A stretch of 64,000 bases of DNA. Origin: Silanimonas sp. GTDB taxonomy: Bacteria; Pseudomonadota; Gammaproteobacteria; Xanthomonadales; Xanthomonadaceae. The stretch is taken from assembly GCF_027530345.1 (NCBI RefSeq), contig NZ_JAPZQK010000018.1, forward strand, positions 233,120-297,119, given 5' to 3'. The notes beneath the pieces were generated by a model. The model saw only the letters and a program-made list of their open reading frames with translations. It was not told where the DNA came from and did no database searches. How positions within the stretch are numbered: the stretch's first letter is position 1; each line of letters opens with the position of its first letter. This document shows positions 11,944-20,886 of the stretch, piece by piece. Position numbers and translations under genes: made by a program.

Positions 11944-13260
11944 TCAGTACGGCTGCGGCAGTGCCGCCAGATCCTGCATGGCCACCATCGTGCGCTTCAG
12001 CAGCGCGCGATCAGCGTCCGAAGTGAGGTCCAGCGGACGGGCGTGTACGGACGGGTTGTCCACCAGCCGACGCGGCACGCCGATGTCCTCGACGCGCGGC
12101 GTTTCCCCCTCGTAGCGCAGGACACTCGGCGTCGCGCTGTTGTCGTTGACATTGACGGCCATCACGGCCCCGTCATAGCGGGCCTGCGCCCGCGGCACCG
12201 GCGTATGGGCGATGACGAGCTGGCGCACCCCGAAGTGGGCGAGCACCCGCTCGACATGCGCGGCATCGGCCTGCGCGTAGCGACCTTCGACCGCCTGGAG
12301 CAGACCGCGGTACTGGGTGACGCCATCGGGCAGAAAGACACTGTCCAGGGCCGGTGTCGGCGTGGTGTTCGCGCCGCTCCAGTAAGCGCGGCTGGCCGCG
12401 TTCAGCGCATTCACACTGAGTCCGCGATCCAGCACCGCCGGGCTGATTCCCCCGTGCACGAAGAGCACCTCGCCCAGCTGCAGGGCGACCGGGCGGGAGC
12501 GCAGCCAATCGCCCAGCACGGTGCCGCGCGCGAACGGTTCGGCGTACCCACCCAACGCTTGCAGCGCGTGGCGATGATCGGGATGGGCGCGCGAGATGTT
12601 GGCCGCCAGAACGTACTGCTCGTGGTTGCCCAACACCAGATTCAGGGCACCGCCGGCGTCCGCCGCCTCGCCCGCAAGGCGGTAGAGCGTCCACAGCACC
12701 GCATGCACGTCGCGCGCGCGATCCACCACGTCACCGAGAACCACGAGATGGCCGTTACCGAACGCCCAGCGGCCCTCGGCGTTCACGATGCCCATGCGCG
12801 GCAGCGCCTCGTCGAGGAAGGCCGCATTGCCTTCCAGGTCGCTGAGCACCGCCACCTTGGCCGGCATCGGCAGGACATCCGGCAGCATCGGCGGCGCGCG
12901 AAGCGCAATTCGGTGCGTCGTGCCAGCGCAGGGAACGTCGAGGCTCTCCCCTGCACCGTCGCGTTCCTCCACCCGCCCCTCGCAGAACCAGTGCGCCCGC
13001 CAACGCCCCTCCGGCCCACGCCGCACGATCGGGCCATCCAACCACCCGGTGAAGCGGGCATCCGTCTCTGCCGTTCCGCCGTAGGCATGGATGGCAATGC
13101 CCTGGCTATCGGCCAGCGGCAGGGGCACGTTGATGCGCGAATGCGCACCGCCCTCGGTAATCTCGACGTTCAGACTGGCGAGCATCCCGCCTGTCAGTAC
13201 CGCCGGCACGAGCACGGTAATGCCCAGCCCCCAGAGCCAGATTCTGCGCTTTCCTTTCAT
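11944..13260 (-). CDS. Membrane-anchored calcineurin-like metallophosphatase
   Basis: The protein has an N-terminal membrane anchor (about residues 8-28) and a periplasmic metallophosphoesterase domain. Dimetal motifs run in the family order: a first strand with LSDLEGN, GDVVDR, GNHE, VHGG and IAHTP. The LSDLEGN variant has Glu where most members have His, so the first metal site may be atypical. Family members dephosphorylate phosphoproteins or nucleotides; the substrate here is unknown. I choose the ATG at 13260 because AAGGAGGT lies 4 nt upstream, which makes the in-frame ATG at 13284 unlikely. That gives 438 residues. It follows the epimerase-like gene on the same strand by about 40 bp. 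Confidence 0.8.
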   Translation of the reverse strand: MKGKRRIWLWGLGITVLVPAVLTGGMLASLNVEITEGGAHSRINVPLPLADSQGIAIHAYGGTAETDARFTGWLDGPIVRRGPEGRWRAHWFCEGRVEERDGAGESLDVPCAGTTHRIALRAPPMLPDVLPMPAKVAVLSDLEGNAAFLDEALPRMGIVNAEGRWAFGNGHLVVLGDVVDRARDVHAVLWTLYRLAGEAADAGGALNLVLGNHEQYVLAANISRAHPDHRHALQALGGYAEPFARGTVLGDWLRSRPVALQLGEVLFVHGGISPAVLDRGLSVNALNAASRAYWSGANTTPTPALDSVFLPDGVTQYRGLLQAVEGRYAQADAAHVERVLAHFGVRQLVIAHTPVPRAQARYDGAVMAVNVNDNSATPSVLRYEGETPRVEDIGVPRRLVDNPSVHARPLDLTSDADRALLKRTMVAMQDLAALPQPY

Positions 13261-13301
13261 GCGAACCTCCTTGTGATTGTCCATTCGTCAGCCGCGGCAA
13301 T

Positions 13302-14471
13302 TCACGACGCGCGGTTTCTCCACGCCGCCAGCACTTCCGCCTCGCGCTCGGCGCTGATGCCGGCGCGCAGCGGCGCATTCCGCCGCTCCTCGGGTTGGGC
13401 CGCGAACCACGCCTGCGTGGCCTCGACGGTGTCGGCCAAGCTGCGGAACGTGAGCCCGGCAGCGACGGCCTTGGCATGGCTGCGCGTGTGGAAACCCGCG
13501 CTCTCGCCCTGCCCCGGCACCCACACCGGCATATCGCCCCACGGGCTGACCTCCTGCGCCATCAAGAACTCGGTCGGTACCCAATGGAGCCGCGCACCGG
13601 CCGTGGTGCTGGCACGGATGCCGTACAGCAGGCCGGCCATGTCGAGGGCCTCGTCCGGACCGAAGGCGTTGAAGGCGCCCGTCGCCCCGGCTTCGGCGAC
13701 ACGGACCATCCACTCGCCGAGATCGCGCGAATCGATGTAGCGGATGGGATCGCGTCCGTCGCCCGGGCACAGCACCTCGCCGCCCTTGGCGAACCGCATC
13801 GGCCAGTAGGTGAACCGGTCGGTCTCGTCACCGGGCCCGACGATCAGGCCCGGGCGAATGATCGTGGCGGCGTCGCCGAAGTGCTTGAGCGTCTCCGCTT
13901 CCGTCGCGGCCTTGAGGCCAGCGAACTTGCCCATGTCGGCGCGCAGGCTGGTCATCGTCTCGGCCATCGGATCGCCGTCAAAGGTCGCCAAGGCCGCCGT
14001 CTCGTCCTGGCCCGGCGTGGCGTCGTCGGCGTAAGCCGAGAGGCTCGACACCATCATGTAGCCGCCCACATGGCCCTTCAGAACGGCGGCGGCGTCGCGG
14101 ATCCAGTGCGGCACGCTGCTCGGGTTGTCGATGCAGAGGTCCCAGCGGCGACCCTTGGCGACTTCAGCGGCGAGGCTCTTGTAGTCGTTGACGTCGCGAT
14201 CGCCGAGCAACTGCTCGACATGGCCGGGCCATTCACGCTGCTTACGGCCGCGGTTGAAGATCGTCACCTCATGGCCGCGCGACAGCGCGTAGGCCACCTG
14301 GTGCGGGCCCGTGAGCCCCGTGCCGCCGAGGATCAGGATCGAGAGCTTGCGCGTGGCGTTGCGGGTCTCGCCCGGGGCGGCGCCCGACGATTGGGCGCGG
14401 CCCGCACCAGCCAGCGTCACCGCGGCGGCAAGGGCACCGAGTTTCAGGACGTCACGACGTTCGATCGACAT
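13302..14471 (-). CDS. NAD-dependent epimerase/dehydratase-like protein with Tat signal
   Basis: Residues 1-26 form a twin-arginine signal (ERRDVLKLG followed by a hydrophobic stretch and AxA), so the protein is probably exported folded. After it comes a Rossmann fold beginning LILGGTGLTG, the NAD(P)-binding glycine motif of extended SDRs. The catalytic Tyr-x-x-x-Lys is not obvious; the segment around KAATEAE may replace it. The length is 389 residues. The substrate is unknown; it resembles proteins annotated as nucleoside-diphosphate-sugar epimerases. A GGAGTG site precedes the ATG. A cofactor-binding SDR with a Tat signal is unusual but known in xanthomonads and sphingomonads. Confidence 0.75.
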   Translation of the reverse strand: MSIERRDVLKLGALAAAVTLAGAGRAQSSGAAPGETRNATRKLSILILGGTGLTGPHQVAYALSRGHEVTIFNRGRKQREWPGHVEQLLGDRDVNDYKSLAAEVAKGRRWDLCIDNPSSVPHWIRDAAAVLKGHVGGYMMVSSLSAYADDATPGQDETAALATFDGDPMAETMTSLRADMGKFAGLKAATEAETLKHFGDAATIIRPGLIVGPGDETDRFTYWPMRFAKGGEVLCPGDGRDPIRYIDSRDLGEWMVRVAEAGATGAFNAFGPDEALDMAGLLYGIRASTTAGARLHWVPTEFLMAQEVSPWGDMPVWVPGQGESAGFHTRSHAKAVAAGLTFRSLADTVEATQAWFAAQPEERRNAPLRAGISAEREAEVLAAWRNRAS

Positions 14472-14552
14472 GGTTCACTCCGCGTTGGGATCGCCAGGTT
14501 GGGGACCCCGCGATCCTCCGCCTTCCCCCAACGGCAAGCCCGTGCCGGAAGT

Positions 14553-14558
14553 TACACT
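14553..14558 (+). promoter_or_regulatory. -10-like TACACT exactly 6 nt before the bpt ATG
   Basis: TACACT is followed by six bases (CGGCCC) and then ATG. With normal -10 to +1 spacing, transcription would start at the A of ATG, giving a leaderless mRNA. No Shine-Dalgarno is present before the ATG. No convincing -35 is seen. Confidence 0.45.
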
Positions 14559-14564
14559 CGGCCC

Positions 14565-15284
14565 ATGGGCGCGCTGACCGACATCCGGGTGTACCTGACG
14601 CAGGCACACGCCTGCGGCTATTGGCCCGACCGGCAGGCCCGCGACCTCGTGCTGGACCCACAGGAACCCGCCCTCGCCGCGGTCTACGAGCCCGCGCTGG
14701 CGCTCGGCTTCCGCCGCTCCGGCCGCCACGTCTATCGCCCCCATTGCGGCAGCTGCGGCGCCTGCCTGCCGATCCGCCTGCCGGTGGCCCGCTTCCAGCC
14801 CGACCGCACGCAACGGCGCATCGCCAAGCGCAACGCCGACCTTGTCATGACCGTCGGCCCGGCCCGGCGCAGTGACGAGCTGTTCGACCTGTACGCGCGT
14901 TACCTCGGCGCCCGCCACCCCGACAGCCCGATGGCGGAGCCGACCCACGAGGAGTTCGACCAGTTCCTTATTGGTGACTGGAGCCCGACGCGCTTCTTCG
15001 AATGGCGGCTGGATGGCCGGCTGGTCGCGGTTGCGGTCACCGATGTCACGGCGAACGCGCTTTCCGCGGTGTACACCTTCTTCGATCCCGCGCAGGAGCA
15101 CCGCAGCCTCGGCACGCAGGCGATCCTCGGGCAGATCGCATGGGCCGCCGCGACGGCGCGCCCGCACCTCTACCTCGGGTTCTGGCTGAAAGGCCACCCG
15201 AAGATGGACTACAAACGCCGCTTCCAGCCGCTCGAACGGCTTTGGAACGGCCACTGGATTGCTTTCGATGAGGATCGTGAATGA
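14565..15284 (+). CDS. bpt: Aspartate/glutamate leucyltransferase (bacterial N-end rule)
   Basis: Bpt adds leucine from Leu-tRNA to proteins beginning with Asp or Glu, marking them for ClpS/ClpAP degradation. The N-terminal domain has the arginyl/leucyl-transferase cysteine signature CGSCGACLPIRL, and the C-terminal domain has YLGFWLKGHPKMDYK. The start is the ATG at 14565, where the peptide begins MGALTDIRVYLTQ; the frame is open far upstream but antisense to the epimerase. The length of 239 residues is normal. Its stop overlaps the next start (ATGA). The mRNA is predicted to be leaderless. Confidence 0.94.
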   Translation: MGALTDIRVYLTQAHACGYWPDRQARDLVLDPQEPALAAVYEPALALGFRRSGRHVYRPHCGSCGACLPIRLPVARFQPDRTQRRIAKRNADLVMTVGPARRSDELFDLYARYLGARHPDSPMAEPTHEEFDQFLIGDWSPTRFFEWRLDGRLVAVAVTDVTANALSAVYTFFDPAQEHRSLGTQAILGQIAWAAATARPHLYLGFWLKGHPKMDYKRRFQPLERLWNGHWIAFDEDRE

Positions 15285-16525
15285 GGGTTTTCTTCCGTGC
15301 CGCGTTGGCGGCGCTGGGTTTGGCGACACTGATGGCCGGTTGCGCGACACCCCCCGCCATGGTTGATCAATCGGCTCCGCTGCGCGTCGCCACGTACAAC
15401 GTTTCGCTCTACGCCGAAGTGGCGGACGGCGTTCGCGCGCGTCTGGCCGGAGGCCACGATGCCAAGGCACGGCACATCGCGGCGGTGATCCAGCGCCAGC
15501 GCCCGGACCTGCTGCTGCTCAACGAGTTCGACTACGACGCGAAGGGCGCCTTGGCCGACGTGTTCCAGCGCGAGTACCTCGAGGTCGGCCAGCACGGCGA
15601 ATCGCCGATCCGCTACCCGTACCGCTACTTCGCGCCGGTGAACACCGGCGAGCCCAGTGGCATGGACCTCAACGGCGACGGGCGCATCGGCGGCCCGGGG
15701 CGCCTGCACGGCGAGGATGCCTTCGGCTACGGCCTGCACCCGGGCCAATACGGGATGCTCGTGCTGTCGCGCCATCCCATCGATGTCGCCTCGGCACGCA
15801 CTTTCCAGACGCTCTTGTGGTCAGCGATGCCGGGCGCGCGCCGCCCGAAGCATCCAAGCACCGGCCGCTGGTGGCACGACGACACGGTGTGGCCGAAGCT
15901 CCGGCTCTCGTCGAAATCGCATTGGGACGTGCCCGTGCAGACACCGAGCGGCGTCGTGCATTTCCTCGTCTCGCATCCGACGCCGCCGGTGTTCGACGGC
16001 CCCGAGGACCGCAACGGCCTGCGCAACGCCGACGAACTCACGCTCTGGCGCCACTACCTCGATGATCGCGACGCCGGTTGGCTGTGCGACGACCAGGGCC
16101 GCTGCGGCGGCTTGCCGGCCGAAGCGCGTTTCGTCATCGCCGGCGACCTCAACAACGACCCCACCGATGGCGACGGCCACCAGGAAGCCATCATCGAACT
16201 GATCGAGCACCCGCGCGTGCTCCGGCACGCTTTTCCAACCAGCGAAGGCGCCGCTCAGAGCGCCCGCGAACGCGGCGGTGCCAATCTTCGCCATCGCGGC
16301 AACCCGGCGCAGGACACCAGCCAGTTCGGCGGTGCCAGCGGCAACCTGCACCTCGACTTCGTGCTGCCCTCGGTGGGCTTGCAGATCACCGGCAGCGGCG
16401 TGTTCTGGCCGCTGAAGGGACAGCTCGGTGCTGACTGGGTCGGTGCCAGCGACCATCGGATGGTGTGGCTGGACCTCGAAATGGCCGACATCGCGACGGC
16501 GGCGAACGCAGGGCCCGCCCGATGA
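15281..16525 (+). CDS. Endonuclease/exonuclease/phosphatase-family lipoprotein
   Basis: A lipobox (LMAGC) at about residue 20 predicts an acylated outer- or inner-membrane lipoprotein. The EEP fold follows with its catalytic motifs: ATYNVSLY, LLNEFDYD (metal-binding Glu), AGDLNNDP (Asp/Asn) and the C-terminal SDHRMVWLD (Asp-His). These suggest a metal-dependent phosphodiesterase or phosphatase outside the cytoplasm, perhaps for nucleotides or nucleic acid. The substrate cannot be read from sequence. The length is 414 residues. It is coupled by ATGA overlap to bpt upstream and to the unknown gene downstream. Confidence 0.85.
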   Translation: MRVFFRAALAALGLATLMAGCATPPAMVDQSAPLRVATYNVSLYAEVADGVRARLAGGHDAKARHIAAVIQRQRPDLLLLNEFDYDAKGALADVFQREYLEVGQHGESPIRYPYRYFAPVNTGEPSGMDLNGDGRIGGPGRLHGEDAFGYGLHPGQYGMLVLSRHPIDVASARTFQTLLWSAMPGARRPKHPSTGRWWHDDTVWPKLRLSSKSHWDVPVQTPSGVVHFLVSHPTPPVFDGPEDRNGLRNADELTLWRHYLDDRDAGWLCDDQGRCGGLPAEARFVIAGDLNNDPTDGDGHQEAIIELIEHPRVLRHAFPTSEGAAQSARERGGANLRHRGNPAQDTSQFGGASGNLHLDFVLPSVGLQITGSGVFWPLKGQLGADWVGASDHRMVWLDLEMADIATAANAGPAR

Positions 16526-17220
16526 GGGCTCGCCTCGTGGCCGCAGCCATCGCGTCCGTCCTGCTTGCCCTGCCTACGATGGCCCAGGCCGGCGAGCGCG
16601 CCCAGCAGCGGCTGGTGGAGCGTCATGCGGAAGCCCTCGCCTTCCCCGCGCTGATCGACCGCTGCCGCACCTTGCCCCAGTTCCGGGAGGCGCCGTTCGA
16701 CGCCGAGCTCGCGCAATGGCGACAGCGGCGCGCCGGGACGCTCGCCGAAGCCGCCGCGCTGGTGGAACGCGTCGCCGCCGCGCAATCGCAGTCCCGCGAG
16801 AGCATCGATGCTGCGATCCGCGAGCAGGCCGAGCGCCAGCACGCCGGTGCCGATGCGGAAACGCTCGCCTACACCTGCGAAAAACTTCGCTTCACCTTGC
16901 GTGGCGAGCCCGTGCTGCCGGTGCGCGGCGCGACGCTGGACGAAGACACCCGTCGCGCAGTGATCGACGAGTTGCTGCCGGTGGCCACGAAGCTGATGGC
17001 CTGCGAAACGCCCGAGCGCATCGACGTCCGCGCCGCACCGCCGGCCGTGCTGCGCGGTGATGCCAGCTCAGCCGCCGCCATCGCCGACCGCGTGGAGATG
17101 TGGAACGTGATCGGCTGCGGCAAGGCGCTGGACGTGGAGCTCAGCCTGCGTTTCCCCGAAGGCGACCCGCCGACCTTTGCGCTGGGCTTCCCGCGCACCG
17201 CCCTGCCGGCGGCGCGCTGA
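16522..17220 (+). CDS. Secreted protein of unknown function
   Basis: I do not recognise this 232-residue protein. It begins with a clear signal peptide (MRARLVAAAIASVLLALPTM, cleavage near AQA-GE), so it is probably periplasmic. The mature part is largely helical and charged, with a few scattered cysteines (at DRCR, YTCEK, MACET and IGCGK) that could form disulfides. The start at 16522 overlaps the preceding lipoprotein stop (ATGA). Its stop is 2 bp from the convergent purT stop. It may act with the EEP lipoprotein, but only position suggests this. Confidence 0.7.
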   Translation: MRARLVAAAIASVLLALPTMAQAGERAQQRLVERHAEALAFPALIDRCRTLPQFREAPFDAELAQWRQRRAGTLAEAAALVERVAAAQSQSRESIDAAIREQAERQHAGADAETLAYTCEKLRFTLRGEPVLPVRGATLDEDTRRAVIDELLPVATKLMACETPERIDVRAAPPAVLRGDASSAAAIADRVEMWNVIGCGKALDVELSLRFPEGDPPTFALGFPRTALPAAR

Positions 17221-17221
17221 G

Positions 17222-18430
17222 TCAGGCGAGCCGCACCGTCATTGCCGCCGCGGCGCGACGCGCCTTGGCGCGGGCCGCGTCGACGTCGACGTCGCGCGCC
17301 AGCGTCACCGCCACGCGGCGGCTGCCCTCGACGCGCGGCTTGCCGAACAGGCGCAATCCCGTGTCCGGCTCGGCCAAAGCCGCTTCGACGTTCTCGAACA
17401 CCGGCACGCCGTGGCCTTCCGCGACGATCGCGCAGGAGGCTGTGGGGCCCAGCGCGCGCAGGTTCGGGATGGGCAGGCCGAGGATGGCGCGGGCATGCAG
17501 GGCGAACTCCGAGAGTTCCTGTCCCATCAGCGTGACGAGACCGGTGTCGTGCGGGCGCGGGCTCACTTCCGAGAACCACACCGCGTCGCCCTTCACAAAA
17601 AGCTCGACGCCGAACAGGCCCCAGCCGCCGAGGTCGTCGGTGACGGCCTTCGCGATACGTTCGGCTTCGGCCAGTGCCGCCGCACTCATCGGCTGCGGCA
17701 TCCAGCTCTCGCGGTAGTCACCGTCGACCTGCAGGTGGCCCACGGGCGGGCAGAACGTGGTTCCGTCGCGATGGCGCACGGTGAGCAGGGTGATCTCGTA
17801 GTCGAAGTCGATGAAACCTTCGACGATGCAGCGGCCCTGGCCGGCGCGGCCGCCGGTCTGGGCGTAGGCCCAGGCCTTGCCGATGTCGGCTTCGCTGCGC
17901 ACGACGCTCTGGCCCTTGCCCGAGCTCGACATCAGCGGCTTCACCACGCAGGGCATCCCGAGCGCGGTGACGGCGTCGCGGTATTCGGCCTCGGTGTCGA
18001 CGAAGCGGTAAGGCGAGGTCGGCAGGCCGAGCGTCTCCGCGGCCAGCCGGCGAATCCCTTCGCGGTCCATCGTCAGGCGCGCGGCGCGGGCGGTGGGAAT
18101 GACGCGCTGCCCCGCGGCTTCCAGCTCGAGCAGCGTGGGCGTGTGGATGGCCTCGATCTCCGGGACCACCAGATGCGGCTTCTCGGCCTCGATCAGCGCC
18201 TTCAGCGCGGCCGGGTCGAGCATGTTCAACACGTGCGAACGGTGCGCGACCTGCATCGCCGGCGCGTCGGCGTAACGGTCGGCGGCGATCACTTCAACGC
18301 CCAGCCGCTGCAGCTCGATGGCCACTTCCTTGCCGAGCTCGCCGCTGCCGAGGAACAGCACGCGGGTGGCGGTGGGCGACAGCGGCGTGCCGAGGGTGAC
18401 GGACGCAGGCATGGCGGGGGCGCGGGACAT
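17222..18430 (-). CDS. purT: Formate-dependent phosphoribosylglycinamide formyltransferase (GAR transformylase 2)
   Basis: PurT uses ATP and formate to formylate GAR in purine synthesis, bypassing folate-dependent PurN. It is an ATP-grasp enzyme. The N-terminal [18 protein letters not shown], the ATP-grasp loop [12 protein letters not shown], and [16 protein letters not shown] are diagnostic. The length of 402 residues is normal. An AGGAAT site precedes the ATG, and TAGACT on the minus strand at 18463-18458 is a good -10 candidate. It is convergent with the secreted unknown gene and divergent from the propeller-like gene. Confidence 0.96.
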   Translation of the reverse strand: MSRAPAMPASVTLGTPLSPTATRVLFLGSGELGKEVAIELQRLGVEVIAADRYADAPAMQVAHRSHVLNMLDPAALKALIEAEKPHLVVPEIEAIHTPTLLELEAAGQRVIPTARAARLTMDREGIRRLAAETLGLPTSPYRFVDTEAEYRDAVTALGMPCVVKPLMSSSGKGQSVVRSEADIGKAWAYAQTGGRAGQGRCIVEGFIDFDYEITLLTVRHRDGTTFCPPVGHLQVDGDYRESWMPQPMSAAALAEAERIAKAVTDDLGGWGLFGVELFVKGDAVWFSEVSPRPHDTGLVTLMGQELSEFALHARAILGLPIPNLRALGPTASCAIVAEGHGVPVFENVEAALAEPDTGLRLFGKPRVEGSRRVAVTLARDVDVDAARAKARRAAAAMTVRLA

Positions 18431-18457
18431 CGTGGATTCCTGTGAGGCGAGGCGCGA

Positions 18458-18463
18458 AGTCTA
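18458..18463 (-). promoter_or_regulatory. Putative purT -10 box (TAGACT)
   Basis: TAGACT on the minus strand lies 27 bp before the purT ATG, in line with a short leader carrying the AGGAAT ribosome site. No PurR-type palindrome is visible in the 94-bp gap to the next gene. Confidence 0.4.
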
Positions 18464-18524
18464 CCGGCACGGCTTGTCGCCCCGGGCACCACTGGGCATG
18501 CTGGCGTGATTGGAAAACCACCCG

Positions 18525-19442
18525 ATGTCCCGACGAATCCTGACCCTCTTGCTGCCGATGCTCGGCAGCGTCGCTCCACTGTGGGCCGCGACCGCGGCAC
18601 CGACCGCCTCCGCCCCGGTGATCAGTGGCGTCATGGCGGATGCGCGCCTGTCCGAAACCAGTGGGTTTGCCGCTTCGCGCGCCCGCCCGGGCAGCTTCTG
18701 GGTCAACAACGACAGCGGCCACGCGCCCGAGCTGCACCTGATGTCGGCGGCGGGCATACGGTTGGCCAGCATCACCCTCGAAGGCGTGCGCAACGTCGAT
18801 TGGGAAGACCTCGCCGCCTTCGATCTCGATGGCAAGCGCTACCTGCTGGTGGCCGACACCGGCGACAACGGCGGGCTGCGCCGCACCCTCGAGCTGGTGG
18901 TCATCGAGGAGCCGGCCGTGGTGACGTATGGCATGCGCGTCACGCCGTCATGGACGCTGCGTTTCCGCTGGCCGGACGGCGCTCGCGATTGCGAAGCGGT
19001 GGCGGTCGATGCCGCCGCGGGCGAGGTGCTGCTGGTCTCGAAGAAGCGCGTGCCCCCTGAGCTGTTCCGTGTCGCCCTCCGTCCCGTGCGGGAGGGCCTG
19101 CAGACCGCCCGACGCGTCGGCCGCCTGAGGGGCATCGCCCAACCCAGCGCCGCCGAACTCACGCAGAACCCCGTCTACGGGCGCTACCGATCGCAGGTGA
19201 CCGCCGCCGACCTCAGCCCGGACGGCCGCACCCTCGCCGTCCTCAACTACCAGGCGGTCTACCTGTACCGGCGCGGGTCGGGGGCGGGCTGGTCGGGCGC
19301 CCTTTCGAATCCACAACGGCTCGACTTCGCGTGGATGCCCCAAGCCGAGGCGATGGGCTATTCGCTGGACGGGCGGCAGCTGTGGGTGGCCGGCGAGCAG
19401 CGCCCGAGCCCGCTGATCCACTTCCCGCTGGACGCCCCTTGA
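18525..19442 (+). CDS. Secreted beta-propeller-like protein of unknown function
   Basis: The protein has an N-terminal signal peptide (MSRRILTLLLPML, cleavage near LWA-AT). The body has repeating short strands with motifs such as SETSGFAAS, FWVNNDSG, WEDLAAF and LVADTGDN. This SGLAASR/NNDSG/DWED pattern recurs in a widespread secreted family with a probable propeller fold and no defined activity. A PQAEAMGYSLDGRQLWV segment closes the fold. The length is 305 residues from the ATG at 18525; a TTG at 18510 is an alternative. The aspartate-rich loops could bind metal. It is a single gene divergent from purT. Confidence 0.65.
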   Translation: MSRRILTLLLPMLGSVAPLWAATAAPTASAPVISGVMADARLSETSGFAASRARPGSFWVNNDSGHAPELHLMSAAGIRLASITLEGVRNVDWEDLAAFDLDGKRYLLVADTGDNGGLRRTLELVVIEEPAVVTYGMRVTPSWTLRFRWPDGARDCEAVAVDAAAGEVLLVSKKRVPPELFRVALRPVREGLQTARRVGRLRGIAQPSAAELTQNPVYGRYRSQVTAADLSPDGRTLAVLNYQAVYLYRRGSGAGWSGALSNPQRLDFAWMPQAEAMGYSLDGRQLWVAGEQRPSPLIHFPLDAP

Positions 19443-19446
19443 CGAC

Positions 19447-19463
19447 GATATCAATTTGATATC
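19447..19463. promoter_or_regulatory. Perfect palindrome GATATCAA-T-TTGATATC, predicted operator of the SPFH/Arc operon
   Basis: The 17-bp sequence GATATCAATTTGATATC is an exact inverted repeat of 8-bp arms around one T. It lies 30 bp upstream of the SPFH gene start. It stands out as AT-rich in GC-rich surroundings. The third gene of the operon encodes an Arc-type ribbon-helix-helix protein, a family that commonly binds such palindromes over its own promoter. Direct autoregulation is therefore my inference. Confidence 0.6.
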
Positions 19464-19493
19464 AGATGATCGGGCCTTTCCCGGAGCCCGACC

Positions 19494-20375
19494 ATGAACG
19501 AGCGCGTCCATACCCCCCTCCCCGGCGTCCCGATGCTTCTGGCCTTGCTGGCCCTGAGCCTCGCCAACCTCGTCGCCTTCCCGACCCTGGCCGGGATGGA
19601 CGCGCCGGGAGGGCTGATCGCCCTCAACGGGCTCGGCACGCTGGTGCTCATCCTGCTGTGGTGCGGCTTCTTCATGGTCCAGCCGAACAACGGCGTCGTG
19701 CTGCAGCTCTTCGGTCGCTACGTCGGCACCGCGCGCGATGCCGGCCTGAAGTGGGCCAACCCGTTCTACTCGAAGAAGCCCATCTCACTGCGCGTGCGCA
19801 ACTTCGAGTCCAGCAAGCTCAAGGTGAACGACCTGGAGGGCTCGCCGATCGAGATCGCCTCGGTGGTGGTCTGGCAGGTGCACGACACCGCCGAGGCCGT
19901 GTTCCAGGTCGACGACTACGAGAATTTCGTGCACGTGCAGTCGGAAGCCGCGCTGCGCCAGATGGCCACCAGCTACCCCTACGACGGCCATGACGGCGCG
20001 GGGGCCAACGACCAGATCGCCCTGCGCAGCCACGCCACCGAAATCAACCAGCACCTCAAGGAAGAGATCCAGGAACGCCTCGGCGCTGCCGGCGTGACCG
20101 TGCTGGAAGCCCGCATCAGCCACCTCGCCTACGCCCCGGAAATCGCCCAGGCCATGCTGCAGCGCCAGCAGGCGGCGGCGATCATCGCCGCGCGCAGCCG
20201 CATCGTCGAAGGCGCCGTCAGCATGGTGCACATGGCGCTGGAGCAGCTCGACCACGCCGGCAAGATCCAGCTCGACGAGGAGCGCAAGGCGGCCATGGTC
20301 TCGAACCTGCTCGTCGTGCTCTGCGGCGAGCGCGGCACGCAGCCCGTCGTGAACACCGGCACCCTGCACCACTGA
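19494..20375 (+). CDS. SPFH/Band 7 domain membrane protein
   Basis: The protein has two N-terminal transmembrane segments (about residues 12-33 and 42-62), then an SPFH domain (about 65-245; [32 protein letters not shown]) and a helical tail. SPFH proteins of the stomatin/flotillin type form large membrane rings that organise lipid microdomains or control membrane proteases. There is no NfeD partner. Instead it is followed by a small membrane protein and an Arc-like regulator. The length is 293 residues and the ribosome site is CGGAG. The predicted operator lies just upstream. Confidence 0.85.
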   Translation: MNERVHTPLPGVPMLLALLALSLANLVAFPTLAGMDAPGGLIALNGLGTLVLILLWCGFFMVQPNNGVVLQLFGRYVGTARDAGLKWANPFYSKKPISLRVRNFESSKLKVNDLEGSPIEIASVVVWQVHDTAEAVFQVDDYENFVHVQSEAALRQMATSYPYDGHDGAGANDQIALRSHATEINQHLKEEIQERLGAAGVTVLEARISHLAYAPEIAQAMLQRQQAAAIIAARSRIVEGAVSMVHMALEQLDHAGKIQLDEERKAAMVSNLLVVLCGERGTQPVVNTGTLHH

Positions 20376-20383
20376 GACCTGCC

Positions 20384-20704
20384 ATGAACGAACAGATGCT
20401 TGCCGCCCTGGTCGTGCTCGTCGCCGCCGCGCCACTGGTCGCGATCGGCCTCTACTTCCGCAGCGGACGCGCCTCGCACCTGCTGGCCGGCGTTGACCCG
20501 AAAAAGGTCCGCGACCCGGCCGGCCTCGGCCGATTCGTCGGCCAGTCGCTGCTCCTGCTGGGTCTGCTGCACCTGCCCTTCGCCGCGGCGGTCGCCTTCC
20601 TGCCCGAGGAGCAAATCCTGCTCGCGACGCTGGGGCTGGTCGTCCTCGTCGGCCTTGTGGTCGTGCGCCTGGTGTTCGGGCTGTCGCGGTTCGTTTCGAA
20701 GTGA
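20384..20704 (+). CDS. Small membrane protein in the SPFH/Arc operon
   Basis: This 106-residue protein has three predicted transmembrane segments (about residues 6-22, 50-72 and 78-98) and a short polar loop with [11 protein letters not shown] do not recognise a named family. It starts 8 bp after the SPFH gene, and its stop overlaps the GTG start of the Arc-like gene, so the three are almost certainly one transcript. A physical partnership with the SPFH protein is plausible but only inferred from position. Confidence 0.7.
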   Translation: MNEQMLAALVVLVAAAPLVAIGLYFRSGRASHLLAGVDPKKVRDPAGLGRFVGQSLLLLGLLHLPFAAAVAFLPEEQILLATLGLVVLVGLVVVRLVFGLSRFVSK

Positions 20705-20886
20705 GCGAGAAGAAGGCCTACCCGCTGCGCATCTCCGCCCCGGTGCTGGACGCCGTCCAGCGCTGGGCCGACGATGAGCTGCGCTCGGTGAACGCCCAGA
20801 TCGAGTACGTGCTGCGCGAGGCGCTGAGGAAATCAGGACGGCTGCCGAAGCCCCCGATGGACGACGGCACCGCGGACGGCGAATAG
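20701..20886 (+). CDS. Arc-family ribbon-helix-helix DNA-binding protein
   Basis: In this 61-residue protein, a beta strand YPLRIS is followed by two helices ([14 protein letters not shown] and [16 protein letters not shown]), the layout of Arc/MetJ ribbon-helix-helix repressors. Such proteins bind DNA as dimers, inserting the strands into the major groove. The start is GTG inside a GTGA overlap with the membrane-protein gene. It probably represses its own operon through the palindrome at 19447. I see no toxin gene beside it, so an antitoxin role is less likely. Confidence 0.82.
   Translation: MSEKKAYPLRISAPVLDAVQRWADDELRSVNAQIEYVLREALRKSGRLPKPPMDDGTADGE

Noticed and set aside
20701..20886. 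Arc-like gene considered as an antitoxin
   Set aside because: No toxin-like partner lies beside it; neighbours are an SPFH protein, a membrane protein and a VanY-like peptidase. Autoregulator fits better.
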